Notes under the pieces: model-generated
Databases searched by the model: none
What the model was told of the DNA's origin: nothing
The model's input: only the letters and a program-made list of their open reading frames with translations
Assembly (NCBI RefSeq): GCF_037076525.1
Contig: NZ_AP029018.1
Location: forward strand, 248,001-312,000
Direction of reading: 5' to 3'
From: Selenomonas sp. TAMA-11512
GTDB lineage: Bacteria; Bacillota; Negativicutes; Selenomonadales; Selenomonadaceae
Length of the DNA stretch: 64,000 nt
In this document: piece after piece, positions 49,959-61,626 of the stretch
Layout of the letters: every line of letters starts with the position of its first letter
How positions within the stretch are numbered: position 1 is the stretch's first letter
Program-made: the position numbers and the translations under genes

Positions 49959-51098
49959 ATGAAAGTCCTATACATCATCACACAAGCGCAGCTGGGAGGG
50001 GCCCAGACACATGTGCATACCATCTTAAAAAACGCCCCCCAATACGGCATCGAGCCCGTCCTCGCCGTCGGAAAAGAAGGCTGGCTGACGGATGAGGCGC
50101 AAAAGCTCCGCATACCGGTGCATCTCCTGCCTGACCTCGTGCGGGAGATATCGCCCGGGAAGGATAAAAAGGCTCTGCGGGAGATAGATGCGCTTCTGCG
50201 CGAGGAGAAGCCGGAGCTGGTGCACTGCCATTCCTCCAAGGCGGGTATCCTGGGGAGACTGGCTGCCTGTCGACTCGGTATTCCGGCGGTGTTCACGGCG
50301 CACGGATGGGCGTTCACGGAAGGCGTGTCGCCTGTCAAACGCCGGCTCTATCAGGGGATTGAAGCCCTCGCGGGCTACTGGGCGAAAAAGATCATCTGCG
50401 TCTCCGACTACGATAAGCGTCTTGCCGAGCGATGCCTCTCCATGCATCGTCATAAACTCGTGACGGTGCACAACGGAATCGAGATGACGGAAGGGGCGGG
50501 GGATTCGCCGCAAGGTGCGCGTACGGATGATTCGAGCCGCCTTCATTTCGTCATGGTGGCGAGATTTTCTCCGCCTAAGCGGCAGGATCTCATCGTGCGC
50601 GCTCTCAGAGAGCTGCGAGCACAAGGCTATGGAGACGCGCTGCGCGTCGACTTTGTCGGCGACGGCGAGCTGTTGGAAGGTGTCAGACGGCTTGCGAAGG
50701 AGCTGGAGGTCGAGGATGACGTCTCCTTCCTCGGCAATCGTACGGATGTAGATGCGCTTTTGCCTGCCTATGACGCGTTTCTTCTCATCAGTGATTTTGA
50801 GGGATTTCCCATCAGTATTCTGGAAGCTATGCGCACCGGTCTTCCCGTTATCGCCTCCGATGTTGGCGGCGTCAAGGAAGAAGTGATCGATGGCGAGACC
50901 GGACGGCTCGTGCCTCGTGGGGATGCTGCCGGCTTAGCCTCCGTGCTGCGCACATGTGTTTCGGACAGAAAGGTGTTGCATTTCCAAGGTAAGCGGGGAT
51001 ATGAATACGCTGTATCTCGTTTTGCGGCGGAAGAGATGATGGAAAAGATTGTCTGTGTATATTCGGACGCAATGCATGAGCCGGCAGAGTCGAGGTGA
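49959..51098 (+). CDS. Glycosyltransferase family 4 protein
   Basis: GT-B fold sugar transferase probably adding an early sugar to the lipid carrier. The 379-residue protein opens MKVLYIITQAQLGGAQTHV, has the acceptor-side segment VHCHSSKAGILGRLAA, FTAHGWAFTEG, and the nucleotide-sugar motif DFEGFPISILEAMRTGLPVIASDVGG near residue 280. This pattern resembles PglA/CapM-type enzymes. The start is uncertain: a GAGGGG site lies at 49937, the ATG at 49959 is 16 bases away, and an in-frame GTG at 49935 precedes it. Codon use is somewhat less GC-rich towards the end. Confidence 0.9.
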   Translation: MKVLYIITQAQLGGAQTHVHTILKNAPQYGIEPVLAVGKEGWLTDEAQKLRIPVHLLPDLVREISPGKDKKALREIDALLREEKPELVHCHSSKAGILGRLAACRLGIPAVFTAHGWAFTEGVSPVKRRLYQGIEALAGYWAKKIICVSDYDKRLAERCLSMHRHKLVTVHNGIEMTEGAGDSPQGARTDDSSRLHFVMVARFSPPKRQDLIVRALRELRAQGYGDALRVDFVGDGELLEGVRRLAKELEVEDDVSFLGNRTDVDALLPAYDAFLLISDFEGFPISILEAMRTGLPVIASDVGGVKEEVIDGETGRLVPRGDAAGLASVLRTCVSDRKVLHFQGKRGYEYAVSRFAAEEMMEKIVCVYSDAMHEPAESR

Positions 51099-51104
51099 AG
51101 CGGA

Positions 51105-52010
51105 TTGTATCGTGTAGTCGTGTTGATGAGTGTGTATAATGGAAGCCGTTATCTGCGTGAGCAGATAGACTCCGTTTTATCGCAGACCGTGAGCGATATC
51201 CTCATTTACATCCACGATGATGGATCGGTTGACGGGAGTCTCGAAATACTGCGGGAATACGCATCACGCTATGATAATATAAAGATTCACAGCGATGTGC
51301 ACCTCGGTTATCCGCAGTGCTTCTTTTATCTCTTAAAGGAAGCTCCGGAAGCGTCGTATTATGCTTTTTCCGATCAGGACGACGTGTGGCTTCCGGAAAA
51401 GCTGGAACGCGCATTGGAGAAGCTGCGTAATAGAGAAGCGCCTGCGCTCTACGGATGCCCTCAGCAGCTTGCGGATGAGGATCTGCAGCCGGGAAGAATC
51501 AATCAGTCGAAGGCTAGATACTCGCTGGGGGATGCCCTGTTTACAGGGAACTATATTGCAGGGTGTACGATGGTGATGAATGCTGCTATGAGGGACCTTT
51601 TCTTAAGGAATCCCGTACCGCAAGTGGCCTACCATGATGAGTATATGTATATTCTGGCAACGCTCTTCGGTGATGTGATTTATGATGGACATCCGTATAT
51701 CCTCTATCGGCAGCACAGTGCGAATACGATAGGAGCCGGAAGCGGCGGCATAACTCGATATATACATCGTCTGAGGCATATGCCGGAAATTCGCGGAAGG
51801 CGCAACCAAAACAGGTTGCAGTATGTACATACGATTTTGGGGAACTACGATGAGCTACTGCCCGAGAGAGAACAAAACCTGCTGCAGGACGTACTGCGGA
51901 TGTCAGAGAGCTATCACAGTCGCTGGAGATTATTTCGGCGTTTGAAGTTTGATTGCAGTGATATTACGGAAACTTGTTATAAGAAGCTTGCGCTGTTGTT
52001 TTTTTGGTAA
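51105..52010 (+). CDS. Glycosyltransferase family 2 protein
   Basis: GT-A fold transferase related to rhamnosyl/galactosyl transferases of O-antigen and capsule synthesis. The 301-residue protein has MSVYNGSRYLREQIDSVLSQ near residue 8, HDDGSVDGS near 37 and the metal-binding SDQDDVWLPEK near 88. The start is TTG at 51105 after GAGGTGA, six bases after the previous gene; there is no ATG nearby. Base composition is lower in GC than the chromosome genes to the left, which suggests acquisition by transfer. Confidence 0.88.
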   Translation: MYRVVVLMSVYNGSRYLREQIDSVLSQTVSDILIYIHDDGSVDGSLEILREYASRYDNIKIHSDVHLGYPQCFFYLLKEAPEASYYAFSDQDDVWLPEKLERALEKLRNREAPALYGCPQQLADEDLQPGRINQSKARYSLGDALFTGNYIAGCTMVMNAAMRDLFLRNPVPQVAYHDEYMYILATLFGDVIYDGHPYILYRQHSANTIGAGSGGITRYIHRLRHMPEIRGRRNQNRLQYVHTILGNYDELLPEREQNLLQDVLRMSESYHSRWRLFRRLKFDCSDITETCYKKLALLFFW

Positions 52011-52035
52011 TATATAGAATAAAGGGAGTTATAGG

Positions 52036-52887
52036 ATGGAACAGGTGGGACCTAAAATATCCATTGTGACAGTCACCTATAACAGTGTAAAAACGCTGGA
52101 GCAGACCATTGTCAGTGTCAGCCGGCAAACCTATAAGAATCTTGAATACATCATCGTGGACGGAGGTTCGACGGACGGTACATTGAACCTTATCGAGAAA
52201 TATAAGAGCTGCATTACACGAGCTGTCAGTGAGCCGGATCGGGGAATCTATGACGCTATGAATAAAGGCGTTGCCTTGGCGACAGGAGACTATGTAGAGT
52301 TCATCGGATCAGACGACGCTCTGGCGGAAAGAGATGTAATCGAGAAAGTTGTAGGACAGATGTATTCTGATGTGGATATACTCAGCGGTAATGCGTATTT
52401 TGTGGATGAGGCATCGAGACGGGAATATCTTTATACGAATGATTTCGCGCGGGACAAGAAGGCTTACAGGGGGGGCATGGTGCCCCATGCGGCGGTCTTT
52501 GCCAGACGAGACTTGTTGAAGAAATACCCTTTTTCCATAGAATATCGCATGTTGGCGGATTACCGGTTTTTTCTGCAATGCTATTTCGATGATGCGATTC
52601 GTATTCAGTACGTAGATACGCCGGTTCTCTACTATAGTCTTGCAGGTATCAGCTCGACCGCCACGGCAGATGCGGCGGGCGAGGAGAAGCTTTCCATCTA
52701 TCGAGAACTGGGGTTGTGTGATACGCTTTATCAGACAGAGTATATCCGTTATCGAAAGAAAAAAAAGCTGCAGGCAATAGGTGCCTTTTCGCTGATCAAA
52801 AAGATCAGAGACTATGCCAGAATCATGCTTCGCGGCAAAAAGCACGTTTGTGATAATCCTATATGCCGCTGGTGCGGAAGAGGATAA
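52036..52887 (+). CDS. Glycosyltransferase family 2 protein
   Basis: A second GT-A transferase, 283 residues. It has ISIVTVTYNSVKTLEQTI near residue 8, IIVDGGSTDGTLNLIEKY near 38, the SEPDRGIYDAMNKGV segment and EFIGSDDAL near 90, typical of WcaA/colanic-acid-like glycosyltransferases. The start follows AAAGGGAG. It abuts the ABC exporter gene. GC content is low relative to the window. Confidence 0.88.
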   Translation: MEQVGPKISIVTVTYNSVKTLEQTIVSVSRQTYKNLEYIIVDGGSTDGTLNLIEKYKSCITRAVSEPDRGIYDAMNKGVALATGDYVEFIGSDDALAERDVIEKVVGQMYSDVDILSGNAYFVDEASRREYLYTNDFARDKKAYRGGMVPHAAVFARRDLLKKYPFSIEYRMLADYRFFLQCYFDDAIRIQYVDTPVLYYSLAGISSTATADAAGEEKLSIYRELGLCDTLYQTEYIRYRKKKKLQAIGAFSLIKKIRDYARIMLRGKKHVCDNPICRWCGRG

Positions 52888-52896
52888 GTGAGAACC

Positions 52897-54633
52897 ATGC
52901 AAACCATAAAAAAGATATTTTCCATATTTACAAGAGAGCAGCTGTGGCAATGCGCAGGCATTTTCGTTGCCATGCTGATAGGCGGGGCACTTGAAGCTGT
53001 CGGTATTGGTGCAATTTTGCCTTTAATTGCCGTTATGGGACAGACAGATTTTCTTCTGCAGCATCCGGAGCTGACATCGTATCTTTCGAGGATGGGCATT
53101 TATACACATACAGAAACGATATTCTTTATGTGTATGGGATTACTTCTTGTGTACCTCGCTAAAAATTTATATATTGCTTGGGAATCCAGATTGCAGATAG
53201 GATTTGCATTACGAAATCAGGTGTATTTTTCTGAAAAACTTCTGGAGGTATATCTGGCGAAGCCATATCTGTTTCATGTCGGGCATAATACAGCGACACT
53301 TCTTCGCAATGTGACAAGTGCCGGAACGATTATATTTACATCTATATTGTTGTATATTTTCTTGGTATTTACGGAATTGATTACAGCGGTTGCTATCTGG
53401 GTGATGCTTTTCATGACGGATCCTTTTACGGCAGTTGTTGTGGCCGGTGCACTGGGCGGACTGCTCTACTATATATTGCTGTTTTTTCGAAAGACAATAG
53501 CGGCACAGGGTCAGATACAAACCGATAGTCAGGGAAAATATGTAAAATATGTTAATCAGGCATTGGGCGGAATTAAAGAAACAAAGGTTCTGAGAAAAGA
53601 AAACTTTTTTTTAAACGCATTTAAAGAGGCCTATGAGGATTATGGTGAAGCGCAACGACGATATCAGGTAATCAATCAACTGCCTCGACTGATGATAGAG
53701 ACGGTCGTAGTATTCGGCTTGATATTATTAATCCTGATAAAGCTTCTTATGGGCAATATGCCAATGGAGATTGTACCTATCTTAGGCGTGCTCGCATTGG
53801 CTGCGTTTCGGCTGATGCCCAGTGCATCCCGTATTATCAACTATACAAATCAAATCAAATTCAATATACCGTTATTTCATGAGCTGTATGATGAGCTAAT
53901 GGAGATAAAAAATTGTGCAGATAAGGAGATCCTCACGGGAGAGGATGCCGAAAAGCTTCCTTTTTCAAGAGAAATAAGGATACAGGGAGTGTCTTTTACA
54001 TACCCGGGAGGGCAAAAAGCCATTCTGAAAGATGTTTCCTTTTCGATACCGAAGGGGAAGTTCGTAGGAATCGTCGGACCGTCGGGCGCGGGAAAGACGA
54101 CGTTTGTTGATATCCTCTTGGGATTGCTTACACCGGCACAAGGAGCGATTACGGTTGATGGAGTCGATATACAGGGTCATATGGCAGAATGGAGGGCAAA
54201 TCTGTCCTATGTGCCGCAAAGCGTATATCTCATCGATGCATCCATCCGTGAAAATATAGCGATGGGGGTTGCCCTCGAGCAGATTGATGATGTGCGCATA
54301 GAGAGGTCGCTTTATCAGGCAGAGCTATATGATTTTGTATCGGAGCTTGCTGATGGTACGGAGACCATGGTCGGTGAGCGCGGCGTCAAGCTGTCCGGCG
54401 GACAGCGGCAGCGCATTGGCATAGCAAGGGCGCTCTATCAGGAGCCGGATGTCCTCATCCTCGATGAGGCGACGTCGGCGCTTGATAATGAAACGGAGAA
54501 GACCATCACCGATACGATTTTGAAGCTCAAAGGAGGCATCACGATCATTGCTATTGCCCATCGCCTGACGACGCTGGAAAATTGTGATTTCAAGGTGGAA
54601 TTTGACAAAGGACGGGCAAGGGTTATAGACTAG
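52897..54633 (+). CDS. ABC-type lipid-linked glycan flippase/exporter
   Basis: Half-transporter with a membrane domain fused to an ATPase, like MsbA or PglK, which flips lipid-linked oligosaccharides. The 578-residue protein has six membrane segments in residues 15-310. The ATPase domain has Walker A GPSGAGKTT near 386, signature LSGGQRQRIGIARAL near 497, Walker B VLILDEATSALD and the H-loop AIAHRLTTL. Context in a glycan cluster supports oligosaccharide export. ATG 52897 is preferred over GTG 52888, which lies too close to the ribosome site. The first 1,400 bases are AT-rich but the last 300 are GC-rich, as if the gene is a mosaic. Confidence 0.9.
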   Translation: MQTIKKIFSIFTREQLWQCAGIFVAMLIGGALEAVGIGAILPLIAVMGQTDFLLQHPELTSYLSRMGIYTHTETIFFMCMGLLLVYLAKNLYIAWESRLQIGFALRNQVYFSEKLLEVYLAKPYLFHVGHNTATLLRNVTSAGTIIFTSILLYIFLVFTELITAVAIWVMLFMTDPFTAVVVAGALGGLLYYILLFFRKTIAAQGQIQTDSQGKYVKYVNQALGGIKETKVLRKENFFLNAFKEAYEDYGEAQRRYQVINQLPRLMIETVVVFGLILLILIKLLMGNMPMEIVPILGVLALAAFRLMPSASRIINYTNQIKFNIPLFHELYDELMEIKNCADKEILTGEDAEKLPFSREIRIQGVSFTYPGGQKAILKDVSFSIPKGKFVGIVGPSGAGKTTFVDILLGLLTPAQGAITVDGVDIQGHMAEWRANLSYVPQSVYLIDASIRENIAMGVALEQIDDVRIERSLYQAELYDFVSELADGTETMVGERGVKLSGGQRQRIGIARALYQEPDVLILDEATSALDNETEKTITDTILKLKGGITIIAIAHRLTTLENCDFKVEFDKGRARVID

Positions 54634-54650
54634 AAGAGTACAATACATAG

Positions 54651-56806
<2,156 letters not shown>

Positions 56807-56821
56807 CAGAGGAGTTCAGAC

Positions 56822-57724
56822 GTGGGAAAGAAGGGGCTGTTTGTGCGAGATTTGACTGCCAAACTCTGTCTCGGAACGGTACAGTTCGGCATGCGGTATG
56901 GCGTCAACAATGTGCTTGGGCGGCAGCCGACGGATGAGGAGGTGTTCGATGTACTGGAGGCGGCTCTCTCCGCAGGGGTCACGACTTTCGATACAGCGCG
57001 CGCCTATGGCACGGCAGAAGAGCTTTTAGGGCGCTTCGGCTTGGCTGCTAGACAGGTGCGCATAGTTTCCAAACTTCATCCCGATATAGCCGAGTCGGAG
57101 GAGACTGTTCTAGCAGAACTCCATAAATCTTTGAATTGTTTGAATACGGATAAGATATTCTGCTATATGCTGCATCGTGCAGATGATCTGAAACGCGGCG
57201 GTATCATGACGGGGATGATAAAGGCCAAAGAAATGGGACTGGCAGATAAGATCGGTGTGAGCGTCTATGAGCCATCAGAAGCTATGGAGGCGGTCATGCA
57301 CCCCTTGATTGACCTGATCCAGGTTCCCTACAATATATTGGATCATAGGCTGGATGTGTGTGGTTTTTTTGAGCAAGCGAAAAAAAATGGTAAAATGATT
57401 TATGCGCGCAGCGCTTTTTTGCAGGGATTGTTGCTCATGGACCCATCGGCTGCGGAAAAGCGTGTTTCGGGGAGCAGTGTATATGTTTCGCGGTTTCAAG
57501 AAGCTGTCCAAAGAGAGGGATATACGAGTATTGAGGCGGCAATGCTCTATGTACTATTACATCCGCACATAGATGGTGTTGTTTTCGGGGTTGATACGGC
57601 TGAACAGCTGTGGGAGAATGTGAGATTACTGCAGCGTGCCGAACAATTTTTAAGCTGTTATAAGCACCTTGCAGGGATGTTTAGCGATGTCCCTCGCGAT
57701 ATTGTTGTTCCGAGTTTGTGGTGA
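56822..57724 (+). CDS. Aldo/keto reductase family protein
   Basis: TIM-barrel oxidoreductase of the aldo/keto reductase family. The 300-residue protein has KLCLGTVQFGMRYGV at the start, TTFDTARAYGTAEELLG near residue 59 with aspartate and tyrosine of the catalytic set, and GVSVYEPSEA near 142. The lysine position reads SKLHPD near 87. Similar reductases occur in nonulosonic acid and other sugar clusters, where they reduce keto-sugars; the substrate here is unknown. The start is GTG 56822, close after pseC. Confidence 0.85.
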   Translation: MGKKGLFVRDLTAKLCLGTVQFGMRYGVNNVLGRQPTDEEVFDVLEAALSAGVTTFDTARAYGTAEELLGRFGLAARQVRIVSKLHPDIAESEETVLAELHKSLNCLNTDKIFCYMLHRADDLKRGGIMTGMIKAKEMGLADKIGVSVYEPSEAMEAVMHPLIDLIQVPYNILDHRLDVCGFFEQAKKNGKMIYARSAFLQGLLLMDPSAAEKRVSGSSVYVSRFQEAVQREGYTSIEAAMLYVLLHPHIDGVVFGVDTAEQLWENVRLLQRAEQFLSCYKHLAGMFSDVPRDIVVPSLW

Positions 57725-57737
57725 GGAGGTGCTGACC

Positions 57738-58811
57738 TTGGATTTTGATGCGTTGAGGGAGATCTTTCGACAAAGTTTTTTGTCATCCTCCGTGAAGGTT
57801 GTGTTCTTGGAGAATGGAGAGGAGCTTTGGAAGAGCGTCTTGGAGAGATTGCCCTATGTGCCAACGAACTATATGCTAAGTATGCTGTCATACCAGGCCT
57901 CCTATATGAGATGCTTCTTGCAGGAACTCCAGAATTTCTCTGTTGTCCTTTTTGATAAGGATACTGCGATCGGTATATTTCCTTTGACACTCAACCGGAA
58001 GGAAGATGGGGGTGTCAAACTTTGTACCAATGAAGGGGCGGTTTATGCGCCCCTCTATATCGCGTCCACACCTGAAAAAATTATTCGACGATATGATTTG
58101 GCGTGTCTGGCTGCCGTTGATGCGTTGCGTTCCCATTTGCAGGGGCAGGATGAAGGCGGACTGTTGCCTTGGCAAGGGCAGATTAGTTTCTTGGAGAGCG
58201 AACTGTATGATCAGATGATGATATGGTATCGAATCTTATTAGAACGTGGTGGAGTGTCAAGCCTGTCGCATGAACTGTATGTGAATCTTTCTTTACCCTT
58301 TGATGAAATCCATAAGGGAATTCGCAGGCGCTATCGTACGCTCATCCATAAGGGGGATAAACTTTGGGATGTTAAGGTTCATACTGCCGTCACGCATGAT
58401 CTCTTTAACGAATTTCGATTATTGCATCATCGTGTGGCGGGACGTGTGACACGTTCTCTGGAGACTTGGAATGAGCAGGAGAAGGCGATTCAACGCGGAG
58501 AGAGCTTTTTGGTTACACTGTGCGATGCTTCGCAAGAGTTGATTGGCGGGGCATTGTATGCTATTTCCCGGGATGAGGGAACCTATGCTGTTGGTGCGTA
58601 CCGACGTGATCTCTTCGAACAGCCGGTTAGTCATGTTGCGCATTGGCGTGCGATTCGCTATATGAAGGAAAACGGGCTGAAGTGGTATCATATCGGCACA
58701 CGCTTCTATCCCAGTGACCTGTGCCGCCCAACCGAAAAAGAGCTGTCGATTGCGTATTTTAAAGAAGGCTTTGCGACAAATATGGTTTTTCATGTTTTTA
58801 TGAATCAGTAA
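57738..58811 (+). CDS. FemAB/GNAT-like acyltransferase
   Basis: A 357-residue protein resembling the FemAB or BioF2-like acetyltransferases, which move an acyl or aminoacyl group to a sugar or peptide. The middle reads ELYVNLSLPFDEIHKGIRRRYRTLIHKG, and the second half has RVAGRVTRSLETWN, then ELIGGALYAISRDEGTYAVGAYRR, the fold typical of lipid II:glycine transferases and related enzymes. In this cluster it may N-acylate the amino sugar in place of PseH, which is not seen. The start is TTG 57738 after GAGGAGGT; upstream in-frame ATGs overlap the previous gene. Function is inference. Confidence 0.7.
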   Translation: MDFDALREIFRQSFLSSSVKVVFLENGEELWKSVLERLPYVPTNYMLSMLSYQASYMRCFLQELQNFSVVLFDKDTAIGIFPLTLNRKEDGGVKLCTNEGAVYAPLYIASTPEKIIRRYDLACLAAVDALRSHLQGQDEGGLLPWQGQISFLESELYDQMMIWYRILLERGGVSSLSHELYVNLSLPFDEIHKGIRRRYRTLIHKGDKLWDVKVHTAVTHDLFNEFRLLHHRVAGRVTRSLETWNEQEKAIQRGESFLVTLCDASQELIGGALYAISRDEGTYAVGAYRRDLFEQPVSHVAHWRAIRYMKENGLKWYHIGTRFYPSDLCRPTEKELSIAYFKEGFATNMVFHVFMNQ

Positions 58812-58826
58812 TAGGAGATGATTGTT

Positions 58827-59537
58827 ATGTCGAGAGAAAAAGAAGTTGTGAAAATCTACTCGCGCCAATATGAAAAAAGAGGAATCGGTGCGCAGCGCTG
58901 GTATCCGAATACGGAACTGCTGTCGTTCTTAGGCAGTCATGGGTTTATGGGTAATCCCGAGGGAAATCGTGGCAAGAAAATTCTGGAGGTCGGCTGCGGC
59001 AGCGGGGCGAATCTTTGGATGCTCGCGAAAGAAGGCTTTGACGCTTACGGCGTGGACGGCAGCGAGGAAGCGATAAAACTTGCGGATAAACATCTGAGAG
59101 AAAAATGGAATGTGGAAGCGAACCTGTCGACGGGTTTCTTTCATGAATTGCCATATGAGAGTGAAACATTTGACATCGTTGTAGATGTGGTTAGCTTGAT
59201 GTGTCTCGATCTTGAAATGTCACGGCGTGTTTTGAGGGAAATTACAAGAGTATTAGCGGATGGGGGACTCTTCTATAGCTACCGTTTGTCCGACCGCAGC
59301 GCGATGTATATGAACAGCGGCGGACAGTTCGTTGACAGTGCAACCGTCAGTGACATTACGCGGGACGGAATGCCGCTCGCGCATAATGGTGCGATGAGCT
59401 TTTGGAGTCCTAACCGTGTTATGGAAGAGTATGGCGCATGCGGACTTTGCGTAGAGTCGATAGAGCGGTGTACAAGGACGTATCAAAATGGTCTGTTGGC
59501 GGTAGAATATCTTTCTATTGCAGCGAAGAAGGGCTGA
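58827..59537 (+). CDS. Class I SAM-dependent methyltransferase
   Basis: A 236-residue cytoplasmic methyltransferase with the SAM-binding motif ILEVGCGSGANLWML near residue 52, an acidic residue after strand two (YGVDGSEEA), and the LPYESETFDIVVDVVSLMC segment near 108. The substrate is probably a sugar or a small intermediate of the glycan, judging by position. ATG 58827 lies 10 bases after AGGAG; ATG 58818 touches that site. It is followed after 5 bases by the cytidylyltransferase gene. Confidence 0.87.
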   Translation: MSREKEVVKIYSRQYEKRGIGAQRWYPNTELLSFLGSHGFMGNPEGNRGKKILEVGCGSGANLWMLAKEGFDAYGVDGSEEAIKLADKHLREKWNVEANLSTGFFHELPYESETFDIVVDVVSLMCLDLEMSRRVLREITRVLADGGLFYSYRLSDRSAMYMNSGGQFVDSATVSDITRDGMPLAHNGAMSFWSPNRVMEEYGACGLCVESIERCTRTYQNGLLAVEYLSIAAKKG

Positions 59538-59542
59538 TATAG

Positions 59543-60295
59543 TTGGTGCTTGCCATATTACAAGCGCGGTGCTCCTCGCGCCGCTTGCCGAACAAGGCTT
59601 TAAAATCTCTGCTTGGCCGTCCGATGGTGCTGCGAGAGATGGAACGTCTCGCGCAAAGCCGACACATTGACAGGATTGTTCTCGCTACGAGCACAGATGA
59701 AAGCGATGATAATCTTGCCTCGACGGTCGAGTCTGCGGGGTATGCAATTTATCGCGGCAGCCTCGATGATGTTTTGAAGCGGTATTACACCTGTGCCGAG
59801 ACGTATGGTGCAGATCATATTGTTCGCGTGACGGGGGACTGCCCCTTGATTGACTGGTGCGTTGTTGATGATGTGATTGTACGGCACCTTGCCGAACAAA
59901 ATGACTATACGTATACGACAGAGCGATTTCCCGACGGTCTCGACACCGAAGTCATGACCTTTGCAGCACTTAAGCAAGCATATCGGGAGGCAAAATTGCC
60001 TTCTGAGCGGGAGCATGTTACGCTCTATTTTCGAAATAATCCGGAGTGTTTTCGTATTGGCAGTTTCGACAGCACGGAGGACTATGGGGATTTGCGCTGG
60101 ACAGTGGATGAGCCGCGCGACTTTGCCTTTGTTAAAGCCGTTTATGAACAACTTTATCCGGCGAATCATGATTTTACCATGCAGGACATTCTTGCGCTGC
60201 TGGATGAAAAGCCCGAGTTGCTGGAGATCAATCAGGGCATTTCTCGTAATGAAGGGCTGCAAAAATCGCTGGCGGAGGATGCGGCACTGTCATAA
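59543..60295 (+). CDS. spsF: Cytidylyltransferase of the SpsF/PseF type
   Basis: Expected to activate a nonulosonic acid with CMP. The 250-residue protein opens LAILQARCSSRRLPNKALKS, the pyrophosphorylase-like signature of the SpsF group (acylneuraminate cytidylyltransferase family). It also has RIVLATSTDESD near 44, RVTGDCPLID near 94 and DEPRDFAFV near 190. Bacillus SpsF belongs to an operon equivalent to PseF-PseG-PseI. The start is TTG 59543, five bases after the methyltransferase stop, with a weak ribosome site, so translation is probably coupled. Confidence 0.85.
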   Translation: MVLAILQARCSSRRLPNKALKSLLGRPMVLREMERLAQSRHIDRIVLATSTDESDDNLASTVESAGYAIYRGSLDDVLKRYYTCAETYGADHIVRVTGDCPLIDWCVVDDVIVRHLAEQNDYTYTTERFPDGLDTEVMTFAALKQAYREAKLPSEREHVTLYFRNNPECFRIGSFDSTEDYGDLRWTVDEPRDFAFVKAVYEQLYPANHDFTMQDILALLDEKPELLEINQGISRNEGLQKSLAEDAALS

Positions 60296-60333
60296 CGCAT
60301 TTGGGGCTTGGAGTGCTGAGGAGGATAAGCAAT

Positions 60334-61626
60334 ATGAATATACAAGAGAGAAGTCTTAAAAAGTCGGACGAGCTGTGGGAACGGGCGCAGGATACTATTC
60401 TCTCGGGCTGCCAGCTCTACAGCAAGGGACCGGAGACGCATATCAAGGGCGTGTCCCCTATCTACATCGATCACGGTAAGGATGGACACGTTTGGGATCC
60501 GGACGGAAACGAATATATTGACTATGACATGGGGCTTGGTCCCATTCTGCTCGGCTATCAGTACAAAGCGGTGGATGATGCCGTTATGGCGCAGCTGCGC
60601 CGCGGTATGGGGTATTCCCTTGTCGCACCGGAGGAAGTGGAGTATGCCGAACTATGTGTAAAGCACATCCCCAGCGCGGGAAAAGTGCGCTTCCTCAAGA
60701 CGGGATCCTCGGCGACGGAGGCGGCTGTCCGCATTGCGCGCTGCTATACGGGGCGCAAACACATCGTGCGCGGAGAGTATCACGGCTGGCATGAATGGAC
60801 GACGGCGGCGGAGAACGTCCGTCAGGGCGGCATCCTTCCCGAGGTGCGTCAGTTCGTCCATAAATTTGATTATAATGACCTAGCGAAAGTCGAAGAGTAT
60901 TTTGAAACCTATCCGGGGGAAATCGCCGCTGTCATTACCGAGGCGGTTGAGGTCGAGCCGCCGAAAGAAGGCTTTCTCGATCAGTTGAAAGAACTCTGCC
61001 ATCGGAATGGGGCGCTGCTGATTTTCGATGAGGTTGTCAACGGCTTCCGCTTCTCGATCGGCGGGGCGCAGGCGTATTTTGGGGTGACCCCTGACCTCTC
61101 GACCTTTGGCAAGGCTGCAGCGAACGGAATGCCGCTCTCCATCGTCGCGGGACGCAAGGACATCATGGAGGAAGTGGATAAAAAGATCTTCATATCGACG
61201 ACCTTCGGCGGCGACTGCCTGTCTCTTGCTGCCGGTATTGCTGTGATGAAGGAACTCGAATCCGGTGAGGTCACAAAGGCAATCTGGGAGAAGGGGAAAT
61301 ACCTTCAGGATAATTTCCGCCGTCTTGCCAAGGACATTGACGTGCCGATTGATCTCAGCGGCTATCCTTGCCGCTTGAATCTGGAATACACGGACTATGA
61401 GGGCAAGAAGGACTGGCTCTACAACTCCATCTTCATGCAGGAAAGCGTCAAGCGAGGTGTCCTCCTCGGCTGGCACATCTTCCCCTGCTACTCGCATACG
61501 CAGGAAGATTTGGACTTTACGCTCAATGTATTCGAGGACGCGATGAAGGTCTATCGCGAAGCGTTGAAGAGCGGGCATCCAGAGACCTATATGGAAGGAC
61601 AGCCGCTGAAGATTGTTCTTGGGTGA
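60334..61626 (+). CDS. Class III aminotransferase (glutamate-1-semialdehyde aminomutase-like)
   Basis: PLP-dependent enzyme of 430 residues. It has the GSA-type motifs FLKTGSSATEAAVRIAR near residue 113, EYHGWHEW near 150, LIFDEVVNGFRF near 230 and the PLP lysine K260 in STFGKAAANG. True HemL would sit with haem genes; here the place in a sugar cluster suggests it acts on a keto-sugar or modifies the nonulosonic acid side chain. Class III enzymes of this sort recur next to SpsF and PseG homologues. ATG 60334 follows GAGGAGG. Confidence 0.85.
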   Translation: MNIQERSLKKSDELWERAQDTILSGCQLYSKGPETHIKGVSPIYIDHGKDGHVWDPDGNEYIDYDMGLGPILLGYQYKAVDDAVMAQLRRGMGYSLVAPEEVEYAELCVKHIPSAGKVRFLKTGSSATEAAVRIARCYTGRKHIVRGEYHGWHEWTTAAENVRQGGILPEVRQFVHKFDYNDLAKVEEYFETYPGEIAAVITEAVEVEPPKEGFLDQLKELCHRNGALLIFDEVVNGFRFSIGGAQAYFGVTPDLSTFGKAAANGMPLSIVAGRKDIMEEVDKKIFISTTFGGDCLSLAAGIAVMKELESGEVTKAIWEKGKYLQDNFRRLAKDIDVPIDLSGYPCRLNLEYTDYEGKKDWLYNSIFMQESVKRGVLLGWHIFPCYSHTQEDLDFTLNVFEDAMKVYREALKSGHPETYMEGQPLKIVLG

